Shown here in pieces: positions 7,587 through 15,381 of a stretch of 18,938 nt of DNA; position 1 is the first letter of the stretch, and each line of letters opens with the position of its first letter. The position numbers and the translations under genes were made by a program. Origin of the DNA: RFTU01 sp049423145 (GTDB taxonomy: Bacteria; Pseudomonadota; Gammaproteobacteria; Burkholderiales; Burkholderiaceae_C); NCBI GenBank assembly GCA_049423145.1, contig JBMSQF010000052.1, positions 1 through 18,938 on the forward strand, written 5' to 3'. Below the pieces are notes generated by a model. The model made no database searches and was not told where the DNA came from. It was given only the letters and a program-made list of their open reading frames with translations.

Positions 7587-9666
7587 AGCGCGCCGCAGCG
7601 GCAGCAGCCGCTTTGGCCGCCAGTTCCTCCCGCATGCGGCGCAACTTCTCCCGGGGGTCCTCTTGGTGGGGGCTCTCGCTGAGCTTCATCTCGGCAATGA
7701 ACCGGCTGGGAACCGCCGCCACCCGTTCGCGTCCCCGCTTGCGCCGGCGCAGCGCACTCACCGCCAGGGTCTGCCGGGCGCGCGTGATCCCCACATACAT
7801 CAGCCGCCGCTCCTCCTCGAGGCGCTCGGGCGTCATCTCATCGTCGTCGCTCTTGAAGGGAAGCAGCCCCTCGTTCACCCCGGCCAAAAGTACATGCGGC
7901 CACTCCAAGCCTTTGGCAGCGTGCAGCGTGGACAGGGTCACCACATCCTGTTCCTCCCCCCGCTCGGCCAGGCTGATGATGACGCTGATCGTCTGCGCCA
8001 CCTCGAGTACCGTTCGCCGCGGCGTCTGTGTACTCAGGCCGCCCAGCTTGTCCATCTCGCCGCCACAGCGCCGGCTGACCCAGTCCACAAAATCCAGCAC
8101 ATGGCTCCAACGTGCCGCAGCCAGCTTTTCGGTGTCCTCCCCATCGAAGAGGTGCTGCTCGTAGCCGATCTCCTTGAGCCACTCCATCAGCAAGGCGCGC
8201 GCCTCGTCGGCGCCGGAGGTCTGCCCGGCTTGGTAGGACAAGTGATTCACATAGCGTCCGAACTCTTGGAGGCTCCCGAGTGTTTTGCTCGGCAGCAAAG
8301 CCGCCAGGCTCGGGGAGAAGAGCGACTCGAACAGGCTGGTCTTCCACTGGGCGCCGAACGCCCCGAGTTTGCCCAGGGTCTGGTGGCCGATACCGCGCTT
8401 GGGGGTGGTGATGGCACGCAGGAAAGCCGGATCGTCATCCTGATTGACCAGCAGCCGCAGCCAGGCGCACAGGTCCTTGATCTCGGCCCTGTCGAAGAAA
8501 CTCTGGCCACCGCTGACCTTGTACGGAATCTGGGCAGCGCGCAGTTTTTGCTCGAAGACTCGCGCCTGGTGATTGGCCCGGTAAAGGATGGCGAAATCGG
8601 CCAGCCTGATCGATGGCCCCCCATGGCCCCGCACGGCCTGAATGAAGGACACCGAACGGTCGGCCTCATGCTCTTCATCGTCGCACTCCAACAGCCGGAC
8701 CGGCTCGCCTTCGCCGAGTTCGCTCCAGAGCTTCTTTTCGAAGAGCTTGGGATTGCCCGCGATCACCTGGTTGGCAGCGCGCAGGATGGCGCCGGTGGAT
8801 CGATAGTTCTGCTCCAACGGAATGACACGCAATTGCGGGAAGTCCTGGGGCAGGCGCTTGAGGTTCTCGATCGTCGCGCCACGCCAGCCATAGATGCTCT
8901 GATCGTCGTCACCTACCGCCGTGAAGCGCGCGGCACGGCGCTGATCAGGGTGCGAAACCAGCGCCTTCATCAATTCGTACTGCACCGCGTTGGTGTCCTG
9001 GTATTCATCGACCAGCACATGGTGGAAGCGGTCCTGCCACTTCATTCGTGCCGTCTCATCGCGCAGCATCATCTTCAAGGGCAGGCCGATGAGGTCGTCA
9101 AAATCCACAGCCTGGTAGGCCTGGAGTCGCTCCTCATAGCGCTTCATCACCTGCGCAGCCACTCGGCCCTGCTCGTTCTGCGCGGCGTCGGCAGCGCCGG
9201 CGCTGTCCAAGCCCTGGTTTTTCCACAGGCTGATGGCCCACTGCCACTGCCGCGCCAACTTTGCATCGGTGGTGGCACCCGCATCGCGCAGCAGACTCAG
9301 CACATCGTCACTGTCCAGAATACTGAAGGTGGGCTTCAGGCCGAGGGCCTGTCCATCCTCACGCAGCATGCGCACGCCCAGGCTGTGGAAGGTGCTGATC
9401 ACCAATTCACCAGCCGCGCTTGGCCCGACCAGGCTCTTGGCACGCTCGCGCATTTCCTGCGCAGCCTTGTTGGTGAAGGTGATGGCGGCGATCTGGCTGG
9501 GCTCCAGACCCGCCTGCAGCAAACGCGCGATCTTGTGCGTGATCACCCGCGTCTTGCCTGAGCCGGCACCGGCCACCACCAGAGACGGACCATCGAGGTG
9601 ATGGACCGCCTGCAACTGGGCGGGGTTCAGGCCTGGGGGCGGAGGTTTCGGGGGTGAAGCGGGCAT
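7573..9666 (-). CDS. rep: ATP-dependent DNA helicase Rep (UvrD/Rep superfamily 1)
   Basis: A 3'-to-5' helicase that helps restart stalled forks and clears protein roadblocks, acting with PriC/DnaB in E. coli. With the ATG at 9666 it has 697 residues (E. coli Rep, 673). Motifs in order: Walker A AGAGSGKT (32-39), VDEYQD (219-224), GDDDQSIYGWRGA (252-264), QNYRST (286-291), TLSTLHAAKGLEW (577-589) and YVGITRAR (624-631). The tail is Ala-rich. The LNPAQLQAV segment near residue 13 aligns with the usual Rep start, so the longer in-frame starts at 9696 and 9774 add atypical residues. No ribosome binding site clearly settles the choice between 9666 and 9696. The C-terminal end converges on and overlaps the response regulator. 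UvrD or PcrA are alternatives, but the N-terminal sequence and length favour Rep. Confidence 0.9.
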   Translation of the reverse strand: MPASPPKPPPPGLNPAQLQAVHHLDGPSLVVAGAGSGKTRVITHKIARLLQAGLEPSQIAAITFTNKAAQEMRERAKSLVGPSAAGELVISTFHSLGVRMLREDGQALGLKPTFSILDSDDVLSLLRDAGATTDAKLARQWQWAISLWKNQGLDSAGAADAAQNEQGRVAAQVMKRYEERLQAYQAVDFDDLIGLPLKMMLRDETARMKWQDRFHHVLVDEYQDTNAVQYELMKALVSHPDQRRAARFTAVGDDDQSIYGWRGATIENLKRLPQDFPQLRVIPLEQNYRSTGAILRAANQVIAGNPKLFEKKLWSELGEGEPVRLLECDDEEHEADRSVSFIQAVRGHGGPSIRLADFAILYRANHQARVFEQKLRAAQIPYKVSGGQSFFDRAEIKDLCAWLRLLVNQDDDPAFLRAITTPKRGIGHQTLGKLGAFGAQWKTSLFESLFSPSLAALLPSKTLGSLQEFGRYVNHLSYQAGQTSGADEARALLMEWLKEIGYEQHLFDGEDTEKLAAARWSHVLDFVDWVSRRCGGEMDKLGGLSTQTPRRTVLEVAQTISVIISLAERGEEQDVVTLSTLHAAKGLEWPHVLLAGVNEGLLPFKSDDDEMTPERLEEERRLMYVGITRARQTLAVSALRRRKRGRERVAAVPSRFIAEMKLSESPHQEDPREKLRRMREELAAKAAAAAAARSTSP

Positions 9667-9734
9667 GGTCGGACACAAGCGAGGGCGGCGGATCATAGCC
9701 AAGCCGCCAGGCTCGGCGCCCCCCCGACGGTGCC

Positions 9735-9792
9735 CGCCCAGGCCCCGGGGCGCCCAAGGGGCCCCCAGGGCCACCCAGGGGCCTCCCGGGCG
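9735..9792. other. Extremely GC-rich self-complementary spacer between sppA and rep
   Basis: The 60 bases at 9731-9790 are about 87% G+C. They contain the perfect palindromes GCCCCGGGGC (9742-9751), GGGGCCCC (9758-9765) and CCCGGG (9785-9790), plus near repeats of CCCA(A)GGGGCC. On the minus strand this follows sppA and precedes rep, so it probably folds strongly in RNA and may end or attenuate sppA transcription. It has no T-run. Confidence 0.5.
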
Positions 9793-9805
9793 TGCTACGA
9801 AGGGG

Positions 9806-11707
9806 TCAGGGTGCGCACAGGCAATGCACCACCGCCGCGAAGGGACGCCGCGCTTGGATCACTTCCGTCAACCACACCAGGTCATCGCCCGCCTGCGCCG
9901 CACCCAGGGCCGCGTGCGCAGCCAGCGACTCCGCCGGCGCGCCGGCCAAAACACGCCAGGCGGCAGCCAGCCGCTCGTCCCATGCCGCATCGAGCCCGAG
10001 AGACTGCAGCACTTGCAAGAGCGGCGAAGGCTTCTTTTCCACGTAGCGGACCGCTGCATCCTCCGGCAGCTTGGCCCGCTCACGCGCGGCCCGAATGGCG
10101 TCGGCCAGGGCGCCGGTGCGGTCGATCAGACCGTGGCCACGGGCCTGCTCACCTGTCCAGATGCGGCCCTGTGCCACGGCATCGATGGCCTCGCGAGTGG
10201 TGCTCCGCGCCGCTGCCGCCTTGGTGGTGAAGTCATGGTAGATGTGGCCGATGCTTGCCTGCACCAATTGTGCAAAACGCGGGTCGAGGTCGCGCCGGAA
10301 GTCATAGGCGCCGACCAGCCAGGTGGTGCGGTAGCCGCCCGTGCGGATGCCGGTCTTGTCCATCAGTGACTGCGCCGTGGGCAGCATGCCGAACACGCCA
10401 ATCGAGCCGGTGATGGTGGAGGGCTCGGCAATGACCTCATCAGCGGACATGGCGATCCAGTAACCACCCGAGGCCGCCACATCGCCCATGGAGACCACCA
10501 CCGGCTTGCCGGCCTCGCGCGTGAGTTCGAGTTCACGCCGAATCTGTTCGGATGCAAAAGCACTGCCACCAGGCGAGTTCACCCGCAGCACCACGGCCTT
10601 GACCTTTTCGTCTTCGCGTGCACTGCGGATCAGGGCCGAGGTGCTCTCGCCACCGATGCGGCCCGACGGTGCTTGACCATCGCCGATCTCACCCTCGGCC
10701 ACCACGATGGCCACCGGCGCGTCGGAGACCCGAGAGGGGAGGTGCCGCAGGTACTGAGCGAGCGATACCTGGCGGAATGACTTCTTCTCATCATCGGCTG
10801 CACCGGCCTCCATCAGGGCTTTGCGCATCTGGTCCCGCGTCTTCAGGGCATCCACCCACTTCTGCTCCAGCGCCCAGCGGGCGGGATCACCACCCACGGC
10901 CACCAGGGAGGCCGGCAGGCTGTCGATGGCCTGCTGAATCGCTCCATCGGGCAGTTTGCGCGCACGTTCCACGCCACGCCGGTACAAGGCCCAGAGCGCG
11001 TCGTAGACGTGTGCCTCACTTTCCAGCGTTTCCTTCGAGGGGGCGTTGGTGAAAAAGGGTTCGCCTGCGTTCTTGTATTTGCCCACGCGGATCACATTGG
11101 CCTGTACGCCCACCTTGTCCAGGGCATCCTTGTAGTAGTTGCGCTGGCGGCCATAGCCCTCCACCAGCACACTGCCCATGGGATGCAGCCATACCTCATT
11201 CGCGTGGGCTGCCAGGTAGTAGGCGCGCTGGTCCCAGTTGTTGCCCCAGGCCACCACCGGCTTGCCGGCAGCCTTGAAGCGCTCCAAAGCGGCGGCCACC
11301 TCGCGCAGGGAGGAAAGCCCGGCACCACCGAAGTCGTCGAGCTTGAGCATCACGCGCGTGATCTTGGCGTCCCGCTGGGCATGGTCCAGCGCGGCCAGCA
11401 CATCACGCAGCCGGACCTGGTCGGAAGGCTCTCCCTGCAGTTGCGACAGCACACTCTCGCGGGGCCCGCCGGCTGCCTGTTCCCGCAAGGGGCCCTTCAG
11501 ATCAAGGACGAGCACCGTCTGGTCCTGCAGAGCCGGGGGTTGGCCGGCCTTGATGCCCAATACGATGCCGGTGACGGCGGCCCCGATGGCCCCCAACACG
11601 AACAGTCGCTTGAAAAGCGTCTGCAGGGTATCCAGACCACGACCCAGGCCGGCGCCGATACGGCGCAGGCGTGCGCGGGCAGATGGGGAAGTCGCTTCGT
11701 CGTTCAT
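9806..11707 (-). CDS. sppA: Signal peptide peptidase SppA, 67K type (protease IV)
   Basis: An inner-membrane serine protease that degrades cleaved signal peptides. At 633 residues it matches the long, internally duplicated form (E. coli SppA, 618). An N-terminal membrane anchor lies at about 34-52 (LFVLGAIGAAVTGIVLGI). The catalytic dyad is visible: the lysine in VGKYKNAGEPF (K212) and the nucleophile serine in RVNSPGGSAFASE (S382), the same arrangement as E. coli K209/S409. SMGDVAASGGYWIA (406-419) and TITGSIGV are further family signatures. No clear ribosome binding site precedes the ATG at 11707. It lies upstream of rep on the same strand and diverges from the AEC transporter. The catalytic domain pair is complete. 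Confidence 0.95.
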   Translation of the reverse strand: MNDEATSPSARARLRRIGAGLGRGLDTLQTLFKRLFVLGAIGAAVTGIVLGIKAGQPPALQDQTVLVLDLKGPLREQAAGGPRESVLSQLQGEPSDQVRLRDVLAALDHAQRDAKITRVMLKLDDFGGAGLSSLREVAAALERFKAAGKPVVAWGNNWDQRAYYLAAHANEVWLHPMGSVLVEGYGRQRNYYKDALDKVGVQANVIRVGKYKNAGEPFFTNAPSKETLESEAHVYDALWALYRRGVERARKLPDGAIQQAIDSLPASLVAVGGDPARWALEQKWVDALKTRDQMRKALMEAGAADDEKKSFRQVSLAQYLRHLPSRVSDAPVAIVVAEGEIGDGQAPSGRIGGESTSALIRSAREDEKVKAVVLRVNSPGGSAFASEQIRRELELTREAGKPVVVSMGDVAASGGYWIAMSADEVIAEPSTITGSIGVFGMLPTAQSLMDKTGIRTGGYRTTWLVGAYDFRRDLDPRFAQLVQASIGHIYHDFTTKAAAARSTTREAIDAVAQGRIWTGEQARGHGLIDRTGALADAIRAARERAKLPEDAAVRYVEKKPSPLLQVLQSLGLDAAWDERLAAAWRVLAGAPAESLAAHAALGAAQAGDDLVWLTEVIQARRPFAAVVHCLCAP

Positions 11708-11862
11708 GGCAAGACGGTCTACACAGTGCGGGAGCCCCGATGCTACGGCGAACGGCGAACGGCTGACACGCCTTTCCGACGGAATCCCTGGCGGCCGTGA
11801 TGGGCCGCAATCTGCGGCGACGAACGGCCGTCGAGCTCCTGGCCTTGCGATACTGGGGCTCC

Positions 11863-12852
11863 ATGCAGGCCATCCTTGCCGTCACCGTTCCATTCTTCGC
11901 CCTGATCCTGGCCGGCTATGTCGCGGCCCAGCGAGGCTGGCTGCCCTTGGCGGCGATTCCGGGCCTGAACACCTTCGTGCTGTTCTTTGCCCTGCCCTGC
12001 ATGCTGCTGCGCTTCTGCATGAACACCCCCCTGGCGGCGTTGCTCGACCCGGTGATCAGTGGCCTGTACATCGCCTGCGCCGCGGTTGTGCTCGGCCTGG
12101 CGCTGGTCCTGGGTCGGGCCTCGGGCGCCGGCCCACGAGATGCGGCCTTTTCCGCGCTCGTGGCCGCCTTTCCCAATTCTGGCTTCATCGGGGTTCCGCT
12201 CCTGGTCGCCCTGCTGGGGCCCGGTGCTGCGGGCCCCATCATCTGCACCATGCTGGTGGACATGATGCTCACCACCTCAGCCTGCCTGGCCTGGGCACAG
12301 CGCGAGCGCCATGCCGCCAGCCCGAGCACCCGCCCGGCCGCCGCTTTCTTAGCAGCCTTGAAGGCGCCCCTGATGAATCCGCTGCCTTGGTCCATCGCCC
12401 TGGGCGCGCTGATGAGCGGGTTCACGCTTCAGTTCGTCGGGCCGGTGGACAAGGCCATCGGGATGTTGGCCGACGCGGCCAGCCCGGTGGCGCTGTTCAC
12501 CATCGGCGCGGTGCTGTACCGGTCGCGGTCGGCACCATCGGGTCCCGCGCGTGGCGGCCTGCTGGGTTCGGTCGTGGCCATCAAGCTGGTGCTCCATCCG
12601 GCCTTGGTGTTCGGTGCCGCCCTGCTGGCCCGTCGGATGGGCGCTTCGTTGAGTGACCTGCAGGTGGCCGCCATCACCCTGGCCTGTGCCCTGCCCAGCG
12701 CCAGCAACGTCTCGATACTGGCTGAGCGCCACGGCGCTGACAGCGGCCTGGTGGCGCGCATCATCCTGGGCTCGACGGTGGCGGCCTTCATCACCTTCGC
12801 GCTGTGGGCCTGGGCCTTTGGAGTGGACCCGATAGCGGCCTCTGCGGGCTGA
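11863..12852 (+). CDS. AEC-family (auxin efflux carrier-type) permease
   Basis: A 329-residue inner-membrane transporter with about ten hydrophobic segments, of the AEC/MdcF type. Family signatures are the N-terminal ILAVTVPFFALILAGYVA, the unwound-helix motif NSGFIGVPL and the second-repeat motif PSASNVSILAERHGAD. Bacterial members carry malonate, malate or other small carboxylates, and the substrate here is not predictable. A longer form from GTG at 11797 would add a basic, non-conserved 22 residues. The ATG at 11863 gives the usual start and has a weak GGGG four bases upstream. Its stop lies only 7 bp from the convergent priA stop, and it diverges from sppA. Confidence 0.87.
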   Translation: MQAILAVTVPFFALILAGYVAAQRGWLPLAAIPGLNTFVLFFALPCMLLRFCMNTPLAALLDPVISGLYIACAAVVLGLALVLGRASGAGPRDAAFSALVAAFPNSGFIGVPLLVALLGPGAAGPIICTMLVDMMLTTSACLAWAQRERHAASPSTRPAAAFLAALKAPLMNPLPWSIALGALMSGFTLQFVGPVDKAIGMLADAASPVALFTIGAVLYRSRSAPSGPARGGLLGSVVAIKLVLHPALVFGAALLARRMGASLSDLQVAAITLACALPSASNVSILAERHGADSGLVARIILGSTVAAFITFALWAWAFGVDPIAASAG

Positions 12853-12859
12853 TCGCCGC

Positions 12860-15037
12860 TTACAGGCTCAAGGGGTCCACATCCAGGGCCCAACGCACCA
12901 CGGCTCGGTGGCCCTCGCGCAAGGTACGAAGGCGCGGTGACCAGCCCCTCAGAAAGGCTTGCAGCGCCGGACGCGACGCCGACTCCACCAGCATCTGCCA
13001 TCGGTCGAGGTCGGCCACGCGGGCCACGGGCGCGGGCACGATGGGATACACCGTGATGAGCCCTTCCTCCCGCTCCTGGTCCAGGCCCTCTTGGGCCTGC
13101 ACCGCGGCTTCGGCCAAGAAAGCCTGGGCGGCCTCAGCCGTGCGGGCCTCCACCCGCAACACCGCCAGATGGCTGAAGGGCGGCAGTCCCACCGCCTCCC
13201 GCTCGGCGAGTTGCGATGCGGCAAATGCCTCGTAGTCGTGCCCCCGCAGCGCCTGGACCAACGGGTGCAGCGGGTGCGCGGTTTGGATCATCATGCAACT
13301 GCGCTCGGAATGCGCCGAATCGCGTCCCGCACGGCCGGCCGCCTGCATGAGCAAGGCGAACAAACGCTCGGGTGCGCGGAAATCGCTGGTGAACAAGGCA
13401 CCGTCCGGATTCACCGCGGCCACCAGGGTGATGCGGCGAAAGTCATGCCCCTTGGCGACCATCTGCGTGCCCACCAGCACATCCACATCGCCGCCGTGAA
13501 CCTGGGCCAACTGGGCCTGCAGCGCGCCGGCCTTGCGGGTGGTGTCGGCATCGATTCGCAGGATGCGCGCAGGCCCGCCATCGCGGCCCCGCAACAAAGG
13601 TGGAAGCTGCTCTTCCAAACGCTCGGTACCACGCCCGAGTGCCGACAGGTCCAGGTTGCCGCAAGCGGGACACGCACGGGGCACCCGCTGCGAGGCGCCG
13701 CAGTGGTGGCAGCGCAAGCTGCGGTCGATCTTGTGAAACACCTGCCAGGCACTGCAGTGCACGCAAGCGCTCTTCCAACTGCAGGCGCCACACTGCAGCA
13801 CCGGCGCATAGCCCCTCCGGTTGAGCAGCAACAGGCTCTGCTCCCCGCGGTCGATGCGTTCCTGAACCGCTGCGATCAAAGCTGTGGACAGCACCGTACC
13901 CGTCTTGCCGCGCGGCTGGAGGTTCAGGTCCACCACGTCCACGCGCGGCAGGCGGCCCTGCCCGACCCGCTCCCCCATCCGCAACAGCCGGTAGCGCCCC
14001 ATCTGCGCATGCCGCCAGGTCTCCAAGGCAGGCGTCGCTGAACCCAGCAGCACCGGCACGCCCTCCAGGTGAGCGCGATAGACGGCCAGGTCGCGCGCTG
14101 AATAGCGGGCCCCTTCCTGTTGTTTGTACGAGGGGTCGTGTTCTTCATCCACCACCACCAAGCCCAGACGCGGCAGTGACGCCATGACCGAGAGTCGGGT
14201 TCCCAAGAGCAGGTCAGCATGACCCAGATGCGCCTGCAGCCAATGGTTCACGCGCTGCGCAGGGGTCAGACCGCTGTGCAAGGTCACCAGGTGATGACCG
14301 GCGAACCGCTCGCGCAGCCGGCCCTCCAGCTGAGGCGTGAGGTTGATCTCCGGCACCATCACCAGCACCTGCTGTCCGCGGGCCAGCGCAGCCTGCGCGA
14401 GCCGCAGGTAGACCTCGGTCTTGCCGCTTCCGGTCACCCCATGCAAGAGCACGGGCTTGCCGTCCGTCGGCGCGGCGGCCATGTCGGCCAATACCGCCGC
14501 CTGTTCGGACGTCAAGTCGGGCGAGTCGGCCAACGGCACGGCAACGACCGGGGCGTCGCCGCCCCCGGGCTGCAGCGGCCTGGTCGGCGATCGGCGCAGC
14601 CGTTGGCTGCGCCGGGCCAGCGAATCAGTCGTGGCTTTGCGCAACTCGGTCGGCAGAACTGAGAGCGCCACCTCACCCAGACTGCGCTGGTAGTAGTCAG
14701 CGGCAAATGTCAGGAGTTGCCGCCAAGCCCGAGACAGCGGCGGCACGTCGGGCAGCACGGCGCTGATCGAGCGGATGCCCTCGGAGGCCGGGACCTCTCC
14801 GGATGCGACCCGCCCCTCCATCCCGGCGGTGTCGAGGTCCCACACGATGCCCAACACCTCGCGCCGGCCCAGGGGAACCTGAACCAAGGTCCCGGGCTGC
14901 AAGCGCTGCGGGTGGCTGTAGGACAGGGGGCCGGGCAGGCCGCTGTGCTGCGGCAAATCCACCACGACACGGTGGAGCACCGAGGAGCCCGCAGGCTCTG
15001 CGCGGGGAGTGCGAGATGAAGCTTCTTCCTGAACCAC
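12860..15037 (-). CDS. priA: Primosomal protein N' (replication restart helicase PriA)
   Basis: PriA recognises abandoned forks and D-loops and reloads DnaB. The 725-residue product (E. coli, 732) has an N-terminal 3'-DNA-binding domain (about 20-125), Walker A GVTGSGKT (200-207) with TEVYL following, DEEHD (297-301), GSATPALET (332-340), and a complete zinc module with eight cysteines: C416, C419, C425, C428, C443, C446, C456 and C459. The C-terminal helicase motifs GTQMVAKGHDF and QAAGRAGR are present. The start is GTG, supported by AGGAAG nine bases upstream. A perfect DnaA box sits 52 bp before the start, in a 344-bp upstream region that also holds an IHF-type site, so expression may be coupled to replication. 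No priB, priC or dnaT is seen nearby. Confidence 0.96.
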   Translation of the reverse strand: MVQEEASSRTPRAEPAGSSVLHRVVVDLPQHSGLPGPLSYSHPQRLQPGTLVQVPLGRREVLGIVWDLDTAGMEGRVASGEVPASEGIRSISAVLPDVPPLSRAWRQLLTFAADYYQRSLGEVALSVLPTELRKATTDSLARRSQRLRRSPTRPLQPGGGDAPVVAVPLADSPDLTSEQAAVLADMAAAPTDGKPVLLHGVTGSGKTEVYLRLAQAALARGQQVLVMVPEINLTPQLEGRLRERFAGHHLVTLHSGLTPAQRVNHWLQAHLGHADLLLGTRLSVMASLPRLGLVVVDEEHDPSYKQQEGARYSARDLAVYRAHLEGVPVLLGSATPALETWRHAQMGRYRLLRMGERVGQGRLPRVDVVDLNLQPRGKTGTVLSTALIAAVQERIDRGEQSLLLLNRRGYAPVLQCGACSWKSACVHCSAWQVFHKIDRSLRCHHCGASQRVPRACPACGNLDLSALGRGTERLEEQLPPLLRGRDGGPARILRIDADTTRKAGALQAQLAQVHGGDVDVLVGTQMVAKGHDFRRITLVAAVNPDGALFTSDFRAPERLFALLMQAAGRAGRDSAHSERSCMMIQTAHPLHPLVQALRGHDYEAFAASQLAEREAVGLPPFSHLAVLRVEARTAEAAQAFLAEAAVQAQEGLDQEREEGLITVYPIVPAPVARVADLDRWQMLVESASRPALQAFLRGWSPRLRTLREGHRAVVRWALDVDPLSL

Positions 15038-15088
15038 CCTGGTTAACTTCCTGATTCAGATCAGTTTTCTCGACTTGCCCACGGTTTC

Positions 15089-15097
15089 TGTGGATAA
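15089..15097 (-). promoter_or_regulatory. Perfect DnaA box
   Basis: On the minus strand this reads TTATCCACA, the high-affinity consensus. A degenerate copy (TTGTCCCCA on the minus strand) follows three bases away at 15101-15109, giving 12-bp phasing. Confidence 0.6.
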
Positions 15098-15157
15098 GTT
15101 TGGGGACAAGCTGCCGATGGTTGAGGCAAGTCCCTGATTTTCCTTTGTGGCGCTTGC

Positions 15158-15178
15158 GGTGCCTCAGCCTGAGGCACC
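15158..15178. repeat. Perfect 21-bp palindrome
   Basis: The arms GGTGCCTCAG and CTGAGGCACC flank one central C. As RNA it would form a 9-bp stem with a 3-nt loop, without a following T-run on either strand, so it looks more like a binding site for a dimeric protein than an intrinsic terminator. It lies between the perfect DnaA box and the AT-rich IHF segment. Confidence 0.6.
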
Positions 15179-15188
15179 TCAAATGCTC

Positions 15189-15217
15189 TCGATAAATCAA
15201 TAACTTAGGTCATTCAA
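15189..15217 (-). promoter_or_regulatory. Candidate sigma-70 promoter for priA
   Basis: On the minus strand TTGAAT (15212-15217) and TATCGA (15189-15194) are separated by 17 bp. The -35 matches 4/6 and the -10 matches 3/6 of consensus, so the call is weak. Transcription would begin near 15182, and the palindrome would fall at the start of the leader RNA. Confidence 0.3.
15195..15207 (+). promoter_or_regulatory. IHF consensus site
   Basis: The 13 bases AATCAATAACTTA fit the consensus WATCAANNNNTTR at every defined position and lie in the AT-rich part of the priA-hemE gap. Consensus matches occur by chance in AT-rich DNA, so position and context are the main support. Confidence 0.45.
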
Positions 15218-15277
15218 GGTGAAACTCGATTGATCAGATAGGGCAAAACCCTTGACCATTCGTGGACCGCACCGAAG

Positions 15278-15286
15278 TGGGGATAA
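15278..15286 (-). promoter_or_regulatory. DnaA-box-like site, one mismatch
   Basis: On the minus strand this reads TTATCCCCA, one base from the consensus TTATCCACA, in the same orientation as the perfect box 189 bp away. Confidence 0.35.
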
Positions 15287-15381
15287 GTCACCGGCTGGCA
15301 GGTGGTCGCTGGTGAAATCTCACAAGTCATCAGGTGGCGAACTTTTGCGATTTCAGGCGCTAGTGAGCACACACCTGACCG

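Larger units (their letters stand above)
15038..15381. other. AT-rich priA-hemE intergenic region with origin-like elements
   Basis: This 344-bp gap has no plausible gene. It holds a perfect DnaA box (15089-15097), a one-mismatch box (15278-15286) and two-mismatch boxes at 15101-15109 (TGGGGACAA) and 15187-15195 (TCTCGATAA), all in one orientation. It also has a perfect IHF consensus (15195-15207), a 60-bp segment 15181-15240 at 33% GC, GATC at 15059 and 15232, and a 21-bp palindrome (15158-15178). DnaA boxes, an IHF site and an easily melted stretch are the ingredients of gammaproteobacterial oriC, and hemE flanks the origin of Caulobacter. The atp genes read towards this spot, however. It may be an origin, a relic, or a DnaA-controlled priA promoter. 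Confidence 0.5.

Noticed and set aside
8247..8678. Long open frames inside rep, sppA, priA, purT and atpD on the opposite strand or in other frames, some over 500 codons.
   Set aside because: They are by-products of high-GC codon bias. Their sequences show no family resemblance, and they lie fully within genes with complete catalytic motifs.
9667..9774. Longer Rep protein starting at 9774 or 9696.
   Set aside because: The added residues are encoded by the GC-extreme spacer and do not resemble Rep N-termini. The start at 9666 matches the family better, though 9696 cannot be fully excluded.
11745..11765. Three near-identical 7-bp units (ACGGCGA, ACGGCGA, ACGGCTG) between sppA and the AEC gene.
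   Set aside because: Too short and imperfect to support as an operator array or a variable repeat. I keep it only as a note on the 155-bp divergent spacer.
11797..11862. N-terminal extension of the AEC transporter from a GTG at 11797.
   Set aside because: It adds a basic stretch absent from the family, and the ATG at 11863 leads straight into the first conserved membrane helix.
12834..12860. AGCGGC/GCCGCT inverted repeat spanning the AEC-priA junction as a bidirectional terminator.
   Set aside because: The stem is only 6 bp, the loop is 15 nt and there is no T-run on either side.
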